Source of the DNA: Bog-756 sp963725275
GTDB taxonomy: Bacteria; Actinomycetota; Acidimicrobiia; Acidimicrobiales; RAAP-2
Length of the DNA stretch: 64,000 nt
Direction: 5' to 3'
NCBI GenBank assembly: GCA_963725275.1
Contig: CAVRXS010000006.1
Coordinates: 496,001 to 560,000 of the forward strand
Of the stretch, positions 1 to 8,286 are shown in pieces. A program made the position numbers and the translations under genes. Numbering within the stretch: the stretch's first letter is position 1; every line of letters begins with the position of its first letter. A model generated the notes under the pieces. It made no database searches, had not been told where the DNA came from, and saw nothing but the letters and a program-made list of their open reading frames with translations.

Positions 1-58
1 CGAGCAGCAGATCGGCGACGCTCGGGCCCACCTCGGTGTCCGTCTCCTGCGCTGCCAT
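1..58 (-). CDS. N-terminal fragment of a minus-strand gene
   Basis: Only the first 19 codons lie in the window. Read on the minus strand from an ATG at 58-56 they give an open frame beginning MAAQETDTEVGPSVADLLL. The SVADLLL stretch resembles the start of AMP-binding acyl-CoA synthetases, but this is far too short for a family call. The gene would be divergent from the SRPBCC pair. A TAnnnT element seven bases before the ATG supports a real start. Confidence 0.45.
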   Translation of the reverse strand, partial: MAAQETDTEVGPSVADLLL

Positions 59-71
59 GCGCGAGACGCTA
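59..71 (-). promoter_or_regulatory. Candidate leaderless promoter (-10) for the left-edge gene
   Basis: On the minus strand TAGCGT (positions 71-66) fits the actinobacterial -10 pattern TAnnnT and is followed by exactly seven bases before the ATG, so transcription would start at or next to the start codon. No convincing -35 is visible. Confidence 0.35.
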
Positions 72-188
72 CCGGTGGTGGCGGCATCCGGGCGCGCCTA
101 CCATCGGGGCCGCATCCCGATCGGGTCCACCCGAGCGCACGAACCAAGACAAGACAACCAGGACGACCAGGACGAGACGAGGAGCACC

Positions 189-572
189 ATGGGACAGGGC
201 AAGGCCGAGATCGACATCAACAGCTCGGCGGACGAGGTCTGGGCGGTGGCCGGTGATTTCGGTGGGATCGCCGGATGGATGCCCGGGATGGAGTCCTGCC
301 GCGTCGAGGGCGAGAACCGGATCCTCGAGACGATGGGCATGACCATCACCGAGAAGCTGATCTCGAGGGACGACGCCTCCCGGACCATCACCTACTCGAT
401 CGTCGACGGGGTCCCGGTGGAGCACCACGAGGCCGCCGTCTCCGTGACGGCCACCGACGACGGCTGCCACGTGACCTGGGTGGTCGACGCCGCTCCGGAC
501 GAGATGGCCGATCTCATGAACACCGTGTACCAGCAGTCCCTCGACGCACTCAAGGTCCACGTCGAGGGATGA
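189..572 (+). CDS. SRPBCC family protein (polyketide cyclase/START-like)
   Basis: A 127-residue protein beginning MGQGKAEIDI. It has the SRPBCC (START/Bet v 1-like) pattern: a charged first strand, then SADEVWAVAGDFGGIAGWMPG, with alternating strands and a C-terminal amphipathic helix ending in LDALKVHVEG. Such proteins bind small hydrophobic ligands, and some are cyclases or aromatases; the ligand here is unknown. The open frame extends upstream to 36, but ATG 189 is preferred because GAGGAG lies about five bases before it and the residues upstream do not look like the family. The stop overlaps the next ATG by four bases, and the next gene is a second SRPBCC protein, so the two are probably co-expressed. 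Confidence 0.85.
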   Translation: MGQGKAEIDINSSADEVWAVAGDFGGIAGWMPGMESCRVEGENRILETMGMTITEKLISRDDASRTITYSIVDGVPVEHHEAAVSVTATDDGCHVTWVVDAAPDEMADLMNTVYQQSLDALKVHVEG

Positions 573-1054
573 GCGCGGCGGACGCCGGCGGGGCGGCCAT
601 CCCCACCGGGCGCCGGTCGTACCGGGTGGAGGCCCGGGCCGCGGCTCCGGTCGAGGAGGTCTGGCCGCTGGTCGGCGAGGCCCGTCGCTGGCGGGAGTGG
701 TCCTTCCTGACCCGCACCGGGCTCGAGCGCGACGGGACGCCCGAGCCCGACGGTGTGGGGGCCGTGCGCCACTTCAGCCGCATGGGCATCGGCTCGCGAG
801 AGGAGGTCCTGGCCTGGGACCCACCCCACCACCTCGCGTACACCATCGTGAGCGGGGGCTTCCCGGTGCGCAACTACCGGGCGGACCTCACGCTGGAACC
901 CGACGGGGACGGCACCCGCATCCGATGGTCGGGGACGTACGACGAGAAGTGGCCGGGCAGCGCGGGCGTCCTCGGGGTGGTGCTGACGCGGATGATGCAG
1001 AAGTTCGCGACCGGCGTCGCCCGCTACGCGGAGGCCCAGCACCGTCCGGGCTGA
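569..1054 (+). CDS. SRPBCC family protein, second of a tandem pair
   Basis: A 161-residue protein starting MSAADAGGAA. After a 20-residue leader it has the SRPBCC pattern: VEARAAAPVEEVWPLVGEA, then RWREWSFLT, strands through the centre, and a long C-terminal helix (LGVVLTRMMQKFATGVARYAEA). The ATG overlaps the previous stop (ATGA), which implies translational coupling to the first SRPBCC gene. The pair differ enough in sequence to have different ligands or to form a heteromer; that is inference. The gene converges with the amidohydrolase, whose stop is 27 bases away. Confidence 0.85.
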   Translation: MSAADAGGAAIPTGRRSYRVEARAAAPVEEVWPLVGEARRWREWSFLTRTGLERDGTPEPDGVGAVRHFSRMGIGSREEVLAWDPPHHLAYTIVSGGFPVRNYRADLTLEPDGDGTRIRWSGTYDEKWPGSAGVLGVVLTRMMQKFATGVARYAEAQHRPG

Positions 1055-1081
1055 GCGCGGACTCCCCGGAGCTCACCGGGC

Positions 1082-2434
1082 TCACGCGGCGACAGCCGCC
1101 AGGCGCCGAGCGCGGCGCTCGACCTCGACCGCGGCCTCTTCGACGTCGACGGTCCGGCACTCCCCCGCTGCGACCACCTGCCGGCCGGCCACCCACACAT
1201 CGGTGACCAGTCGGCTCGAGGCCGACCACACGAGGTGCTCGATGAGCATCGCGTCGTCGAGGAGGGGGACGAACACCGGGTCGTCGAGGGAGACCGCGAT
1301 CATGTCGGCCTTGCCTCCCGGGGCGAGGACCCCGAGGTCGGGTCGCCCGAGCGCGAGCCCTGCGCCCCGGGTGATCAGATCGAGGGCGGACGCTGCCGGC
1401 AGCGCCGCAGGATCCCGCTCGCGGATGCGGGCGAGCATCGCGGCCAGGCGCATCTCCTCCCAGAGGTCGAGGTCGTTGTTGGACGCCGGTCCGTCGGTTC
1501 CGAGACCCACCCGGATGCCCCGAGACAGGAACTCGACGAGTGGCGCGACCCCGGAGGCCAGCTTGGCGTTGCTCTGCGGACAGTGGGCGACCGCGACGTC
1601 GTGCCGCTCGTAGAGCGAGAGGTCCCGGTCGGACAGCCAGATGCTGTGGGCGGCGAGCACCCGCCCGTCCAGGACGCCTGCGCCGGACAGGACCTCGGGG
1701 ACCGACCCTCCGTGCTCCGCCTCGAAGGCGGCCCCCTCCTGTTCGGTCTCGGCGAGGTGGATGTGGACGAGTGCGCCGAGCTCCTGGGCGACGGCCGACA
1801 ACTCGACGAGCGCCGGAAGCGGCACCGTGTAGGCGGCGTGCGGAGCGAACCCCACCTCGATCCGCCCGTCCTCGCCGGCCCGTCGGTCGTGGAAGGTCGC
1901 GATCTGGGCGATGCGCCGCTCCCACCAGCGCTCACCGTCCTGACCCGGGAGACGGAGCACACCCGGCGTGACCACCGCCCGGGAGCCCGCCGCGATGACC
2001 GCATCGGTCAGCGCGTCCTCCATGAAGTACGCCTCGCAGGTCGTGGTCACGCCGAAGTGGAGGAGCTCGGCTGCGGCCAGCGTCATCCCCCAATAGACAT
2101 CGCTCTGGGTCAGATGGGCCTCCCTCGGCCAGAGCACCTCCTCGAGCCACCGGTGGAGGGGGAGGTTCTCGCCCGTGCCGCGGAAGAGGGTCATCGGCGA
2201 ATGGCAGTGGACGTTGACCAACCCGGGGAGGAGGACGCCCTCCACCCGTACCTCGCTCGCCGTGGCACCCGCCCTCGACTGCCCGTCGCCCGGGGGTCCG
2301 ACCCGGGTCACGACGTCCCCTGAGACCTCCACGACGCCGGGACGGTGGACCGCGCCCGTGCCGTCACAGGGCACCACCGCGTCGGCCAGGTAGCGGATCG
2401 TGGTGGCGTCCGTTCCCCGGTCGCGGGCGGTCAC
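1082..2434 (-). CDS. Amidohydrolase, MTA/SAH-deaminase-like (TrzA/AtzA type)
   Basis: A 450-residue metal-dependent hydrolase of the amidohydrolase superfamily, cytosolic. Visible metal-site elements are the HxH of VNVHCHSP (H76, H78), H226 in HIHLAET, H263 in LAAHSIW and D314 in LGTDGPASNN, the signature set of the 5-methylthioadenosine/S-adenosylhomocysteine deaminase branch. The composite beta-sandwich is also complete: the N-terminal part has VEVSGDVVTRVGP and the C-terminal part has LAPGGKADMIAVSLD. The probable reaction is hydrolytic deamination of an aminopurine or related ring; the substrate cannot be read from sequence. It overlaps rpiB by four bases, so the two form one operon. Confidence 0.85.
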   Translation of the reverse strand: MTARDRGTDATTIRYLADAVVPCDGTGAVHRPGVVEVSGDVVTRVGPPGDGQSRAGATASEVRVEGVLLPGLVNVHCHSPMTLFRGTGENLPLHRWLEEVLWPREAHLTQSDVYWGMTLAAAELLHFGVTTTCEAYFMEDALTDAVIAAGSRAVVTPGVLRLPGQDGERWWERRIAQIATFHDRRAGEDGRIEVGFAPHAAYTVPLPALVELSAVAQELGALVHIHLAETEQEGAAFEAEHGGSVPEVLSGAGVLDGRVLAAHSIWLSDRDLSLYERHDVAVAHCPQSNAKLASGVAPLVEFLSRGIRVGLGTDGPASNNDLDLWEEMRLAAMLARIRERDPAALPAASALDLITRGAGLALGRPDLGVLAPGGKADMIAVSLDDPVFVPLLDDAMLIEHLVWSASSRLVTDVWVAGRQVVAAGECRTVDVEEAAVEVERRARRLAAVAA

Positions 2435-2916
2435 GGCCCGGTCGGCACCTGCGGGGTCCGGTCATGAGGACCGCATTCCTCGTCCTCGATGGCGGAGAGC
2501 TCCTCGATCCTCGGGACGTGCCGTCCCCCGTCGAACGGAGTGGCGAGGAAGATGTCGAGGATGTCGAGGGCGAGCTCGGTGGCGACCACCCGCGCGCCGA
2601 GCGAGAGCACGTTGGCGTCGTTGTGCCGCCGGGCCAGCCGCGCGGTGTACTCGTCGTGGCAGAGGGCCGCGCGGGTCCCCCGCACCTTGTTGGCGGCGAT
2701 CGCCTCCCCCTGACCACTGCCGCCGATGACGATCCCGACCTCCGCCTTGCCGCGGACGACCCCCCGGGCGACGGCCGCGCAGATCGGCGGGTAGTCGACC
2801 GGGGCAACGGTAAAGGTGCCGAGGTCCTCGACCTGATGTCCGGCCGATCGGACATGCTCGGCGACCGCCTGCTTCAGGTGCACCCCGGCGTGGTCCGAAC
2901 CGATGATCACGCGCAC
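2431..2916 (-). CDS. rpiB: Ribose-5-phosphate isomerase B
   Basis: A 161-residue RpiB that interconverts ribose 5-phosphate and ribulose 5-phosphate in the non-oxidative pentose phosphate pathway. The start MRVIIGSDHAG carries the family's D8-H9 pair. The central segment GGSGQGEAIAANKV has Glu71 where enterobacterial RpiB has the catalytic Cys, as in the actinobacterial (Mycobacterium tuberculosis) type. ALCHDEYTARLARRHNDANVLSLGARVV completes the fold. The start is GTG. About 15 residues of non-conserved tail follow the core. The gene is upstream of, and overlaps, the amidohydrolase. Confidence 0.95.
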   Translation of the reverse strand: MRVIIGSDHAGVHLKQAVAEHVRSAGHQVEDLGTFTVAPVDYPPICAAVARGVVRGKAEVGIVIGGSGQGEAIAANKVRGTRAALCHDEYTARLARRHNDANVLSLGARVVATELALDILDIFLATPFDGGRHVPRIEELSAIEDEECGPHDRTPQVPTGP

Positions 2917-2922
2917 CGGGCC

Positions 2923-2942
2923 ACCTTAGGCACCGCGGTGCC
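2923..2942 (-). promoter_or_regulatory. Candidate leaderless promoter with palindromic operator for rpiB operon
   Basis: On the minus strand TAAGGT (2928-2923) fits TAnnnT and is six bases from the rpiB GTG. Directly upstream, where a -10/-35 spacer would lie, is the perfect 14-base palindrome GGCACCGCGGTGCC (2929-2942). A repressor bound there would block the promoter. It could instead be a weak hairpin downstream of mftR. Confidence 0.4.
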
Positions 2943-2958
2943 CGGCGTGTGCGACCGC

Positions 2959-3591
2959 TCAGGCCCGCAGACGCGATTCGTCGAATCCCGTGGCCAGGAG
3001 TCGGAAGGCGCGATCCACCTCACCCACCAGGTCGTCGGTCTCCCGACGGGCCCAGCAGGCGAAGGCGGCCATCGCTGCACCGAGGGCGGCCCGGGCCACG
3101 GTCTGCGGGCCGAGGTCGCTCGGGGCACCGCCGAGGCGTCCGGCGGCAAAGGTCGCAACCACCGCGCACCACGCCTCGTAGCGGATCGCCGAGTGAGCGA
3201 CGAGGGTCGGGACACTGCCGATGAGGGCCATCCTGATCCGCAGCTCGTCCAGCTCGCCTGCCCCGAACCGGTTGGTCGCCATGACCGCCTGGCGGAGCAC
3301 GTCCATCATCGGCTCGTCGTCGGAAGCGGCGGCGAGGCGGTCGCGCAGCCGGACGAGCTCGGCGTCGAACTCCCCCCAGACCACGTCGCGCTTCGACTCG
3401 TAGTATCGGAAGAAGGTGCGCCGGCTGACCCCGACCGCGGCTGCGATCTCGTCGACCCTCGTCTCGTCGAACCCCTGACGGGCGAAGAGCTCGAGCGCCG
3501 CTCGGGCCATCTCCTCCCTCGAGGTGCTGGGCCTGCGCCCGCGGGCCGGCGCGTGCGTGGCCTCTGCCTGGTCGTGCGCCGCTCCGGTCAT
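2959..3591 (-). CDS. mftR: Mycofactocin system transcriptional regulator MftR (TetR family)
   Basis: A 210-residue TetR-type repressor. The N-terminal 20 residues are a basic extension, followed by the helix-turn-helix: MARAALELFARQGFDETRVD, then EIAAAVGVSRRTFFRYYESK. The C-terminal ligand domain is alpha-helical. It is divergent from mftA with an 81-base gap, the standard position of mftR. In mycobacteria MftR represses mft genes and is reported to respond to acyl-CoA; ligand identity here is inferred. It probably controls the whole 13-kb operon through the palindrome between the two genes. Confidence 0.92.
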   Translation of the reverse strand: MTGAAHDQAEATHAPARGRRPSTSREEMARAALELFARQGFDETRVDEIAAAVGVSRRTFFRYYESKRDVVWGEFDAELVRLRDRLAAASDDEPMMDVLRQAVMATNRFGAGELDELRIRMALIGSVPTLVAHSAIRYEAWCAVVATFAAGRLGGAPSDLGPQTVARAALGAAMAAFACWARRETDDLVGEVDRAFRLLATGFDESRLRA

Positions 3592-3613
3592 CAGACTTTC
3601 ATTTTGGCATCGA

Positions 3614-3629
3614 GTGCACTAAATTGCAC
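3614..3629. promoter_or_regulatory. Candidate MftR operator / mftA promoter
   Basis: The mftR-mftA intergenic region contains the inverted repeat GTGCACTAAATTGCAC (arms GTGCA and TGCAC, six-base centre), with flanking TCGA on both sides. TAAATT inside it (3620-3625) fits a -10 for mftA, so a TetR dimer bound here would occlude the promoter. It is also the most AT-rich spot in the neighbourhood. Assignment to MftR is by position only. Confidence 0.5.
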
Positions 3630-3672
3630 CCATCGAGCACCCGGCCCCGGCCGGCCGACGAGCGGAGGACCC

Positions 3673-3828
3673 ATGACCGCCAGCACGACCGACGAGCAGG
3701 CCCACGGCCACGGGGGCGACGACCGTACGCCCACGGCGGCCGCCACTCCCCCCCCAGCTGCGCCGTTGGTCGACAACGACCTGCTGGTCGAGGACGTCTC
3801 GATCGACGGGATGTGCGGGGTCTACTAG
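3673..3828 (+). CDS. mftA: Mycofactocin precursor peptide MftA
   Basis: A 51-residue RiPP precursor. The leader is Ala/Thr/Pro-rich and poorly conserved; the C-terminal recognition and core segment is LLVEDVSIDGMCGVY, the hallmark of mycofactocin precursors, ending in the invariant Val-Tyr. In the known pathway MftC, helped by MftB, oxidatively decarboxylates the terminal Tyr and cross-links it to Val. MftE then releases the two-residue product, which becomes the redox cofactor. Start ATG 3673 has GGAGG seven bases upstream. The gene is first in the operon and 37 bases before mftB. Confidence 0.95.
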   Translation: MTASTTDEQAHGHGGDDRTPTAAATPPPAAPLVDNDLLVEDVSIDGMCGVY

Positions 3829-3865
3829 ACCCGGCTCACCCCCTCCCGGACCGACCTCGCAGGCC

Positions 3866-4171
3866 GTGCCCCCCGTACCGCCACCGAGCGGCGCCGCGCC
3901 GTTCGACCTCTCGAAGGGATGGTCGCTGCATCCCCAGGTCGCGCTCCGCCCCGAGTCGTTCGGTGCGCTCGCCTACCACTACGGAACCCGCAGGCTCTCG
4001 CTCCTCAAGAGCCGGACCCTGCTCGCGGTGCTCGAGTCACTGGCCTTCCAGCCGTCGGGCGGTGAGGCCTGCCGGTCCGCCGGTGTCGGTCCCGGAGAGC
4101 TCGCCGCCTACGAGGAGGCCCTCGCCACCCTCGCAGCATCCGGGATGATCTGTGAGCGGGTGCCCCGGTGA
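3866..4171 (+). CDS. mftB: Mycofactocin RiPP chaperone MftB
   Basis: A 101-residue PqqD-like peptide-binding chaperone that presents the MftA leader to the radical SAM enzyme MftC. After a Pro-rich start (PPVPPPSGAAPFDLSKGW), the residues HPQVALRPESFGALAYHYGTR and LLKSRTLLAVLESL fit the RRE winged-helix pattern (three strands plus helices) of MftB. Start is GTG 3866. The TGA stop overlaps the GTG of mftC, as expected for equimolar partner synthesis. Confidence 0.93.
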   Translation: MPPVPPPSGAAPFDLSKGWSLHPQVALRPESFGALAYHYGTRRLSLLKSRTLLAVLESLAFQPSGGEACRSAGVGPGELAAYEEALATLAASGMICERVPR

Positions 4172-5430
4172 CCCTGCTCGCCACCCCGGCAACCCATCCC
4201 CGACCGGACACCGCGCCGACCCGTCTGGTCGACCATCTCGAACGGGGTCTGGACGCCCCGATCTGCCTGACCTGGGAGCTCACCTACGCCTGCAACCTGG
4301 CCTGCGTGCACTGCCTCTCGAGCTCGGGACGGCGCGATCCGCGGGAGCTCTCCACCGTGGAGTGCCGTGCGCTCATCGATGAGTACGAGCGGATGCAGAT
4401 CTTCTACGTCAACATCGGCGGCGGCGAGCCCACCGTGCGGGCCGACTTCTGGGAGCTCGTCGAGTACGCGACCGCACACCACGTCGGGGTCAAGTTCTCG
4501 ACGAACGGGTCCCGCATCACCCCTGAGGTCGCGGCGCGACTCGCGGCGAGCGACTACGTCGACGTGCAGATCTCCCTCGACGGGGCGACGGCCGAGGTCA
4601 ACGACGCGGTCCGGGGGGAAGGGTCCTTCGCCACCGCGATCACCGCGATGGAACACCTCAGCGCTGCCGGGTTCTCCGGGTTCAAGCTCTCGGTGGTGGT
4701 CACCCGGCACAACGTTCCCCAGCTCGACGACTTTCTCGCTCTCGCCGATCACCATGGAGCCCAGCTCCGGCTGACCCGGTTGCGGCCGTCCGGCCGGGGC
4801 GCCGATGTCTGGGACGATCTCCACCCGACGTCCGCACAGCAGCGCACCCTCTACGACTGGCTGGTCGTCCACGGCGAGGCGGTGCTGACCGGTGACTCCT
4901 TCTTCCATCTGGGCGGGTACGGGGGCTCGCTCCCCGGACTCAACCTCTGCGGCGCGGGCCGGGTGGTCTGCCTCATCGACCCGATCGGCGACGTGTACGC
5001 CTGTCCCTTCGCGATCCATGAGGAGTTCCTGGCCGGCAACGTGCGCTCGCCCGGCGGGTTCGCTGCGGTGTGGCGGGAGTCGGAGCTGTTTGTCGGGCTA
5101 CGTGCCCCACAGAGCTCGGGGGCATGCACCTCGTGCGGCCAGTTCGACGCCTGCCGCGGGGGGTGCATGGCCGCCAAATTCTTCACCGGCCTGCCGCTCG
5201 ACGGCCCCGACCCCGAGTGCGTCCTCGGCCACGGTGAACGCGCCCTCGCCGGAGTGGACCCGCGCACGGCGCCCCGGTCCTCACCCGACCACTCGCGCCG
5301 GCCGCGGCGCGTGGCGGTCGCGCTGACCCCGTCCCGCACCGCCCCGCCTGCGATCCCGAGCCGGCGCCCGGTCCGGGCCTGCGACGCGGATCCGCTCGCG
5401 GGAGACGCGCCACGACCCCTGGGACGCTGA
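4168..5430 (+). CDS. mftC: Mycofactocin radical SAM maturase MftC
   Basis: A 420-residue radical SAM/SPASM enzyme that modifies the C-terminal Val-Tyr of MftA. The SAM-cluster motif CNLACVHC has cysteines 42, 46 and 49 (CxxxCxxC). GGGEPTVR follows as the SAM-binding GGE-like segment. The C-terminal SPASM region carries LCGAGRVVCLI, then YACPF, and CTSCGQFDACRGGCMAAKF with a last PDPEC, enough cysteines for two auxiliary clusters. The tail of about 60 residues after PDPEC is basic, Pro/Arg-rich and not conserved, making the protein slightly longer than usual. The GTG start overlaps mftB. Confidence 0.96.
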   Translation: MTLLATPATHPRPDTAPTRLVDHLERGLDAPICLTWELTYACNLACVHCLSSSGRRDPRELSTVECRALIDEYERMQIFYVNIGGGEPTVRADFWELVEYATAHHVGVKFSTNGSRITPEVAARLAASDYVDVQISLDGATAEVNDAVRGEGSFATAITAMEHLSAAGFSGFKLSVVVTRHNVPQLDDFLALADHHGAQLRLTRLRPSGRGADVWDDLHPTSAQQRTLYDWLVVHGEAVLTGDSFFHLGGYGGSLPGLNLCGAGRVVCLIDPIGDVYACPFAIHEEFLAGNVRSPGGFAAVWRESELFVGLRAPQSSGACTSCGQFDACRGGCMAAKFFTGLPLDGPDPECVLGHGERALAGVDPRTAPRSSPDHSRRPRRVAVALTPSRTAPPAIPSRRPVRACDADPLAGDAPRPLGR

Positions 5431-5432
5431 CC

Positions 5433-7415
5433 GTGGGCACCCTCACCGACCCCGTCGTGGTGGCCGGCGTGCCGGTCCCCTCGCGGGTCGTGTTCGGCCC
5501 ACACGAGACCAACCTGGCGACCGGCCGCTCGATCGGGCACCGCCACGTGGCCTACTACGCGGCGCGTGCCGCCGGAGGTGCGGGGGTGGTGGTCACCGAG
5601 ACGGCTTCGGTCCACCCCTCAGACTGGCCATACGAGCGGGCGCCGCTGGCATCGGCGTGCGGCCCGGGCTGGCAGGCCGTGGCCGACGCGCTCCGACCGC
5701 ACGGGACGGTGGTGCTCGCGGGACTCGGGCACGCCGGCGGGCAGGGTTCGAGCGACCACTCCCAGTCGGTGCTCTGGGCCCCGTCCCGGGTCGCCGACGC
5801 GATCAGCCGCGAGATGCCCCTCGACATGGGATCCGCCGAGATCGACTCGCTGCTGGACGGCTTCGCGTCGTCGGCGCGGCTGGCGGTGGCCTCGGGACTC
5901 GACGGCGTGGAGGTGGACGCCGGCCAGTACTCGCTGCTGCGCCAGTTCCACTCGGGACTGACCAACCGGCGTGAGGACGGCTACGGGGAGGACCGGCTGC
6001 GCATGACGCGGGAGGTCCTCGACGCGGTGCGGGCGGTGGTCGGCCCGGGACACCTGGTCGGTCTCCGGCTGTCCTGCGACGAGCTCGCACCGTGGGCCGG
6101 GGTCACCCCCGAGCTCGCGGCCGGCCAGGTCGACGCTCTGGCTGACCGCGTCGACCTGCTCGTCGTGGTGCGTGGCGGCCCGTATTCGAGGTCCGCCTAT
6201 CGGCCCGACGCCCACACGCCGGCAGCCACCAATCTCGAGCTCTGCCGGGCCATGCGGGCCGCGGCCGCCGGCCGGGTGCCGGTTGTCCTGCAGGGGAGTG
6301 TGGTCGACCCCGGCGTGGCCGAAGCGGCCCTCGTCTCCGGGGTCGCCGACCTGGTCGAGATGACCCGGGCCCAGATCGCCGAGCCCCGCCTGGTGGAGCT
6401 GGTCCGGGTCGGCACCGCCGAGCGCGCACGGCCGTGCATTCTCTGCAACCAGGCGTGCCAGGTCCGGGACAACCGGAACCCGCTGGTCAGCTGCGTCGGC
6501 GAGCCCCGCAGCGGCCACGAGACGGTGGACCCGGACCCCCTCGCCACGCCCGCGGCGGTCCAGCCCGACGAGGCGTTGGTGGTGGGAGCAGGAGTAGCCG
6601 GGCTCGAGTGTGCACGGGTGCTCTCGGCGCGCGGCTGGCGCGTGCGGGTGCTCGAGCGGACCGGCCGGGCAGGAGGCGCCCTCCGCGCCGCGGCGGTCGG
6701 CCCGGGACGTGGACGCCTCGCAGACCTGACCGGATGGCTCGAGTCCGAGTGCCGCCGTCAGGGCGTGGTCATCGAGACCGGACGTGAGGCCACTGCCGTA
6801 GATCTCGACGAGCCCCTCGCCCGGGGGTCGGCGGTGGTCCTCGCAACCGGGGGACGGCCGGCGCCGCCCGCGTTCCTCTCCGACGGTTCGCGACCGGTGG
6901 TCGACGCAGCCACCGCCCTCGCCGGCTCCCCCGCGGACCTTCCCGACGGACCGGTCGTCGTCCACGATCCGGTCGGCGGGCCGATCGCGGTCGGTGTGGC
7001 GGAATGGCTGGCGGAGGGAGGGCGGTCCGTGTCCCTGGTCACCCCCGACCAGATCGCAGGGACGCTGCTCGCGCGCTCGGGGGACCTCGCCGACGCCAAC
7101 ACCCGGCTCCAGCGCGCGGGGGTCCGCCGCGAGCTCAGGGCGCGGCTCCGCGCCGTCCGCGACGGATCCGTCTTGCTGGAGGACGTCTGGACCGGTGCGG
7201 TCCGGAGCGTCGCCTGCGCGGTGGTCATCGACTGCGCGCACCGCCTTGCCGAGGAGTCGCTCTACCTCGAGCGACCGGGCACTCCTCGTGCCGGCGACTG
7301 CGTGGCTCCGCGCGGGATGCTCGAGGCGGTGCTCGAGGGACGGCGGCAGGCCCTCGAGGTCTGCGGGGTGTCGGAGTCGCCGAGGACTGCGGTAGCCGGC
7401 GTGGTCGCGTCGTGA
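5433..7415 (+). CDS. Mycofactocin-system FadH/OYE family oxidoreductase 1
   Basis: A 660-residue flavoenzyme of the 2,4-dienoyl-CoA reductase/Old Yellow Enzyme type. Residues 1-330 form an FMN TIM barrel (HVAYYAARAAGGAGVVVTE, then TNRREDGYG). Cysteines 335, 338, 342 and 354 form the family 4Fe-4S motif Cx2Cx3Cx11C. A Rossmann FAD domain follows, starting at VVGAGVAG (383-390). Electrons should move between FAD, Fe-S and FMN to reduce or oxidise an unknown small substrate. The gene lies two bases after mftC inside the operon and has a partner of the same architecture at 8287. The family is known from mycofactocin loci of some actinomycetes; its exact substrate is not known. Confidence 0.9.
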   Translation: MGTLTDPVVVAGVPVPSRVVFGPHETNLATGRSIGHRHVAYYAARAAGGAGVVVTETASVHPSDWPYERAPLASACGPGWQAVADALRPHGTVVLAGLGHAGGQGSSDHSQSVLWAPSRVADAISREMPLDMGSAEIDSLLDGFASSARLAVASGLDGVEVDAGQYSLLRQFHSGLTNRREDGYGEDRLRMTREVLDAVRAVVGPGHLVGLRLSCDELAPWAGVTPELAAGQVDALADRVDLLVVVRGGPYSRSAYRPDAHTPAATNLELCRAMRAAAAGRVPVVLQGSVVDPGVAEAALVSGVADLVEMTRAQIAEPRLVELVRVGTAERARPCILCNQACQVRDNRNPLVSCVGEPRSGHETVDPDPLATPAAVQPDEALVVGAGVAGLECARVLSARGWRVRVLERTGRAGGALRAAAVGPGRGRLADLTGWLESECRRQGVVIETGREATAVDLDEPLARGSAVVLATGGRPAPPAFLSDGSRPVVDAATALAGSPADLPDGPVVVHDPVGGPIAVGVAEWLAEGGRSVSLVTPDQIAGTLLARSGDLADANTRLQRAGVRRELRARLRAVRDGSVLLEDVWTGAVRSVACAVVIDCAHRLAEESLYLERPGTPRAGDCVAPRGMLEAVLEGRRQALEVCGVSESPRTAVAGVVAS

Positions 7416-7425
7416 GCACGGCACC

Positions 7426-8274
7426 GTGAGCACCGCGGCACGTTCGGAACCGGATGCACGGCGCGCGGCCGGACGGGTCGCCGGCAACGTCGCACTCGTG
7501 ACCGGGGCGGCCCGTGGCCAGGGGCGCAGCCACGCCGTGCGCCTCGCGGCCGAGGGAGCCGACATCATCGCCATCGATGTCTGCGCCCCCATCGCCGAGC
7601 TGACCTATCCACTGGCGACCGCAGCCGATCTCGCCGAGACGGCGCGCCGGGTGGAGGCCGCCGGGGGCCGGATCGTGACCGCCTCGGTCGACGTGCGCGA
7701 TGCCGGAGCGCTCGCCGATGCGGTGACCACCGGCACCGCGGAGCTGGGCCGCCTCGACATCGTCGTGGCCAACGCCGGGGTGTGCTCCGTCCAGCGCTGG
7801 GACGAGGTCACGCCGCAGCTGTGGGACACGATCCTCGGCGTCAACCTGACCGGGGCCTGGAACACCTGCGTGGCATCACTCCCACACCTGCTCGACAGCG
7901 GCGGCGGGTCGGTCATCCTGATCAGCTCAGTCGCCGGGCTCAAGGGTCAGCCGTTCTTCACCCCGTACGTCGCCTCGAAGCACGGGTTGGTCGGGATCAT
8001 GCGCAGCCTCTCCAACGAGCTGGCGTCCAAAGGCATCCGGGTCAACACGGTCCATCCGACCGGCGTGGACACCCCGATGCTGGCGGCGATGGAGGGCCTC
8101 ACCGAACGCATCGACGCGAGCCCGGACGTGGGCTCTCTCTTCCTCAACTCCATCCCGGTGAGCGTGGTCCGGACCGAGGACGTCACCAATGCGGTGCTCT
8201 TCCTGGCCTGTGACGAGTCGCGGTACGTGACCGGGCACACCATGACGGTCGACGCCGGTGCGACGGCACGCTGA
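7426..8274 (+). CDS. Mycofactocin-coupled SDR family oxidoreductase
   Basis: A 282-residue short-chain dehydrogenase. The cofactor motif TGAARGQG (26-33) is followed by RSHAVRLAAEGADIIAIDVC and by the inserted loop before LAETARRVEAAG that marks the mycofactocin-associated SDR group; these are thought to hold NAD tightly and to use mycofactocin as external electron acceptor. Catalytic residues are visible: NAG (116-118), S168, Y181 and K185 (YVASK). The start is GTG, ten bases after the OYE gene. The substrate is probably a small alcohol or carbonyl; not determinable here. Confidence 0.93.
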   Translation: MSTAARSEPDARRAAGRVAGNVALVTGAARGQGRSHAVRLAAEGADIIAIDVCAPIAELTYPLATAADLAETARRVEAAGGRIVTASVDVRDAGALADAVTTGTAELGRLDIVVANAGVCSVQRWDEVTPQLWDTILGVNLTGAWNTCVASLPHLLDSGGGSVILISSVAGLKGQPFFTPYVASKHGLVGIMRSLSNELASKGIRVNTVHPTGVDTPMLAAMEGLTERIDASPDVGSLFLNSIPVSVVRTEDVTNAVLFLACDESRYVTGHTMTVDAGATAR

Positions 8275-8286
8275 GGAGGAGCGACC

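Noticed and set aside
4005..5019. Minus-strand frames opposite mftC
   Set aside because: Antisense to a gene with complete radical SAM and SPASM motifs; no independent support.
5619..7592. Minus-strand 657-codon frame opposite the first OYE gene
   Set aside because: No conserved motif; the plus strand carries Fe-S and FAD signatures.
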